Positions 62,527 through 64,000 of a stretch of DNA of 64,000 bases are shown here, piece by piece (position 1 is the stretch's first letter; every line of letters begins with the position of its first letter). Below the pieces are notes generated by a model. The model had not been told where the DNA came from. It ran no database searches and saw nothing but the letters and a program-made list of their open reading frames with translations. The position numbers were made by a program, and so were the translations under genes. This DNA is from Nitrospirota bacterium. Lineage in GTDB: Bacteria; Nitrospirota; Thermodesulfovibrionia; Thermodesulfovibrionales; JdFR-88. Location: NCBI GenBank assembly GCA_021813405.1, contig JAKAKS010000006.1:1-64000 (forward strand), given 5' to 3'.

Positions 62527-63209
62527 TCTCCGGGGCCAAGCCCCAGACAGTTAAGGAGTTTTTTCAAATCGCTTAGATCCGGCAGCACGTAATCTGCCCC
62601 GGTGGCCGAAAGCTCATCAACGGAATATTTGCCGGTTGCAACCGCAACCGCAGCGGCCCCGTAGGGCTTTGCGCAGGAAACATCCCTTGGGGTGTCCCCC
62701 ACTACCACGCAATCGCTGAACGAAGAATTAAGCCCCTTAAGCGCCTGGAACCTCTTCAGCGCATACGGAAGCAGTTTGTCCCTGTCCGCGTCGTCGCTGC
62801 CGAAGGCCCCGAAACCGAAATAATTCCATATTCCAAGCGCGCCAAGTTTTATCCTTGCGCCCTGTTCGTAATTGCCGGTTAGAAGCCCCAAAGAGACCTG
62901 CCCCATGCCCTTCAGGGCGCTCAAGGCCTGGCTTACGCCCGGCATAAGCACCTTGCCCGGTTTTTCAATCTCGCGTTCCAGATACCTGATGTAGGTTTTC
63001 ATGAACACAGGGCCATTGCCGTCCATCGAAATTCCAAATTTGGCCAGCGCCTCGTCAAATATCTGCGGGTCCGTCTTGCCGGACATGCTTATAGCCCTGA
63101 ATGCGTCCGGAATGCCGAAGAGCTCCTCAAAGCTGTACTCCAGCGCCCGCCTGCCCGCGCCGCCGGAGTCCATCAATGTGCCATCTATGTCAAAAAGTAC
63201 AAGTTTCAT
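62523..63209 (-). CDS. HAD-superfamily phosphatase, phosphoglycolate phosphatase-like
   Basis: The protein (228 residues from ATG 63209; GTG two codons upstream also possible) has the HAD motifs LVLFDIDGTLMDSGG (I), LLTGN (II), K in the RIKLGA region and VVVGDTPRDVSCAKP (IV). A cap-domain insertion (about 20-80) places it with the subfamily I enzymes such as Gph. Substrate is a guess. AAAGGTG lies 4 nt before the ATG. Confidence 0.9.
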   Translation of the reverse strand: MKLVLFDIDGTLMDSGGAGRRALEYSFEELFGIPDAFRAISMSGKTDPQIFDEALAKFGISMDGNGPVFMKTYIRYLEREIEKPGKVLMPGVSQALSALKGMGQVSLGLLTGNYEQGARIKLGALGIWNYFGFGAFGSDDADRDKLLPYALKRFQALKGLNSSFSDCVVVGDTPRDVSCAKPYGAAAVAVATGKYSVDELSATGADYVLPDLSDLKKLLNCLGLGPGE

Positions 63210-63222
63210 TTTCACCTTTGGA

Positions 63223-63236
63223 TATAATATTATAAT
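63223..63236. promoter_or_regulatory. Overlapping TATAAT elements between HAD and tRNA genes
   Basis: Two TATAAT hexamers on the plus strand (63223-63228, 63231-63236), and the minus-strand ATTATAAT, occur in a 14-bp AT-rich patch. They could drive the HAD gene leftward or the tRNAs rightward. The -35 sequences are not clear. Confidence 0.3.
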
Positions 63237-63285
63237 CGTTGCATCAAGTTACAGGTTGAAGCCGTCCTTTGTCACTTGTATGCGC

Positions 63286-63360
<75 letters not shown>

Positions 63361-63365
63361 TACTA

Positions 63366-63439
<74 letters not shown>

Positions 63440-63466
63440 CTTTCTTTTTTCTCTTCAAATGAAATC

Positions 63467-64000
63467 TCAGGAAATATCCGGGCAAGCCCGTTTCACGCGC
63501 CTTGCCGGGTCCTGCCGGTAATAGGCTGCAAGCACGCGGTAGAGGTCCGGGGAATGCCTCTGCAAAACCATAGGACGGTCAAAGAACTCCTCCGTTGCCA
63601 CTGCGAAGAACTCGGCCTCGTTCTTGGCGCCATAGGCGTCCAGGAAGGTCTCAAGCCCCATTTCCGCAAGACGGCGCAGCCTTAAAAATTCGCGGGAACA
63701 GACGGCCACCCATTCGGCAAGCTGCGCCTGGCTGGTCATGGGCGGGGTGCCGTTTGCGGCCCCGTTAAGCATATCCAGTTTATGGGCAAACTCGTGGTAT
63801 ACCAGGTTGTGCCCCTGCTCCGGATGCCGCGCCCCGTGAATTACAGCATCCCACACAAGGATAACCGTCCCCCAGGTCAAAGCCTGCCCTAAAATAGGCC
63901 CGGAGGGCTCCACCGGGGCGGTCACAATCTCAAACACCCCGGGGCGGCGCTCCGGAAGCATTACAGTTGAGGGGTAAACCAGTATTGTATTTACATCCCG
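63467..64000 (-). CDS. MtfA-like zinc peptidase, partial
   Basis: The frame is open to the window edge, so the 5' end is missing. The visible part shows the MtfA signature YHEFAHKLDMLNG (HExxH zinc site), WDAVIHGARHPEQGHN, and EFFAVATEEFFDRP near the C-terminus, which supplies the third zinc-ligand region. MtfA is a cytosolic peptidase that in enterobacteria interacts with the repressor Mlc. Residues upstream of the ORF-track Met (RDVNTILVYPSTV) are in frame, so the start is further upstream. Confidence 0.9.
   Translation of the reverse strand, partial: RDVNTILVYPSTVMLPERRPGVFEIVTAPVEPSGPILGQALTWGTVILVWDAVIHGARHPEQGHNLVYHEFAHKLDMLNGAANGTPPMTSQAQLAEWVAVCSREFLRLRRLAEMGLETFLDAYGAKNEAEFFAVATEEFFDRPMVLQRHSPDLYRVLAAYYRQDPARRVKRACPDIS

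Overview
The window looks like chromosomal DNA from a Gram-negative, anaerobic or microaerophilic bacterium with fairly high GC (judged by eye, not computed). Pointers are an AsmA-like envelope protein, several predicted lipoproteins, the anaerobic (early cobalt insertion) cobalamin pathway, a rubrerythrin/Fe-type superoxide dismutase cluster under a Fur/PerR-type regulator, a CxxCH heme-type motif in a chemoreceptor and an ACAD-EtfB-EtfA(ferredoxin) cluster. The overall style recalls Desulfobacterota or Nitrospirota, but I cannot fix the phylum. No prophage, IS transposase or CRISPR array is visible.

Layout. 1-735 is gene-poor and holds degenerate repeats. 736-12292 (minus) is a tightly overlapping chemosensory operon: long CheW, a large MCP, a second MCP, CheW, HEAT-repeat protein, CheR, CheB, a GAF protein and CheY; CheA is absent. 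12480-21237 holds housekeeping and miscellaneous genes: argS, an FKBP isomerase, a branched-chain aminotransferase, an OYE-family oxidoreductase, an OsmC protein, a small HhH protein, a BrkB/YihY membrane protein and AsmA. 21342-23919 (minus) is an oxidative-stress operon: Fur/PerR, an unknown Cys protein, a 46-residue Cys4 protein missed by the ORF track, SOD, rubrerythrin and a GroES-like protein. About 23944-24586 is a second gene-poor segment with a 45-bp repeat shared with 1-735 and a possibly structured element closed by a 10-bp inverted repeat. 24587-27559 (minus) carries a lipid kinase, bioW, bioB and an acylphosphatase.

28091-40177 (plus) is a complete-looking cobalamin operon: sigma70-like promoter, cobalamin riboswitch, intrinsic terminator, then cbiA, fused cbiX-cbiC, cbiM, a small CbiN-position membrane protein, cbiQ, cbiO, cbiD, cbiET, cbiL, cbiF, fused cbiG-cbiH and an amidotransferase-like gene. 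CbiJ is not seen. Next come pstS with a Pho-box-like site, an orphan PqqD-like protein, a glycosyltransferase plus glycogen-debranching-type enzyme, and a PAP2 phosphatase. 46871-52410 (minus) is mdh, ndk, acyl-CoA dehydrogenase, etfB, ferredoxin-fused etfA and fabD; the ACAD/Etf gene order matches electron-bifurcating CarCDE-type complexes. 52538-57189 encodes four exported proteins: a Gly/Asn-rich repeat protein, a small helical protein, a lipoprotein with two DTG motifs resembling a bilobal aspartic protease, and a small secreted protein. The window ends with a methyltransferase, a copper-type P1B ATPase, transketolase, a HAD phosphatase, tRNA-Pro, tRNA-Arg and the 3' part of an MtfA-like peptidase.

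A recurring regulatory theme is that several genes (argS, the aminotransferase, the BrkB gene, the DTG lipoprotein, the acylphosphatase, possibly PAP2) have a -10-like hexamer ending only 6-9 nt before the start codon and no Shine-Dalgarno sequence, which predicts leaderless mRNAs. Many other genes have strong GGAGG-type sites.
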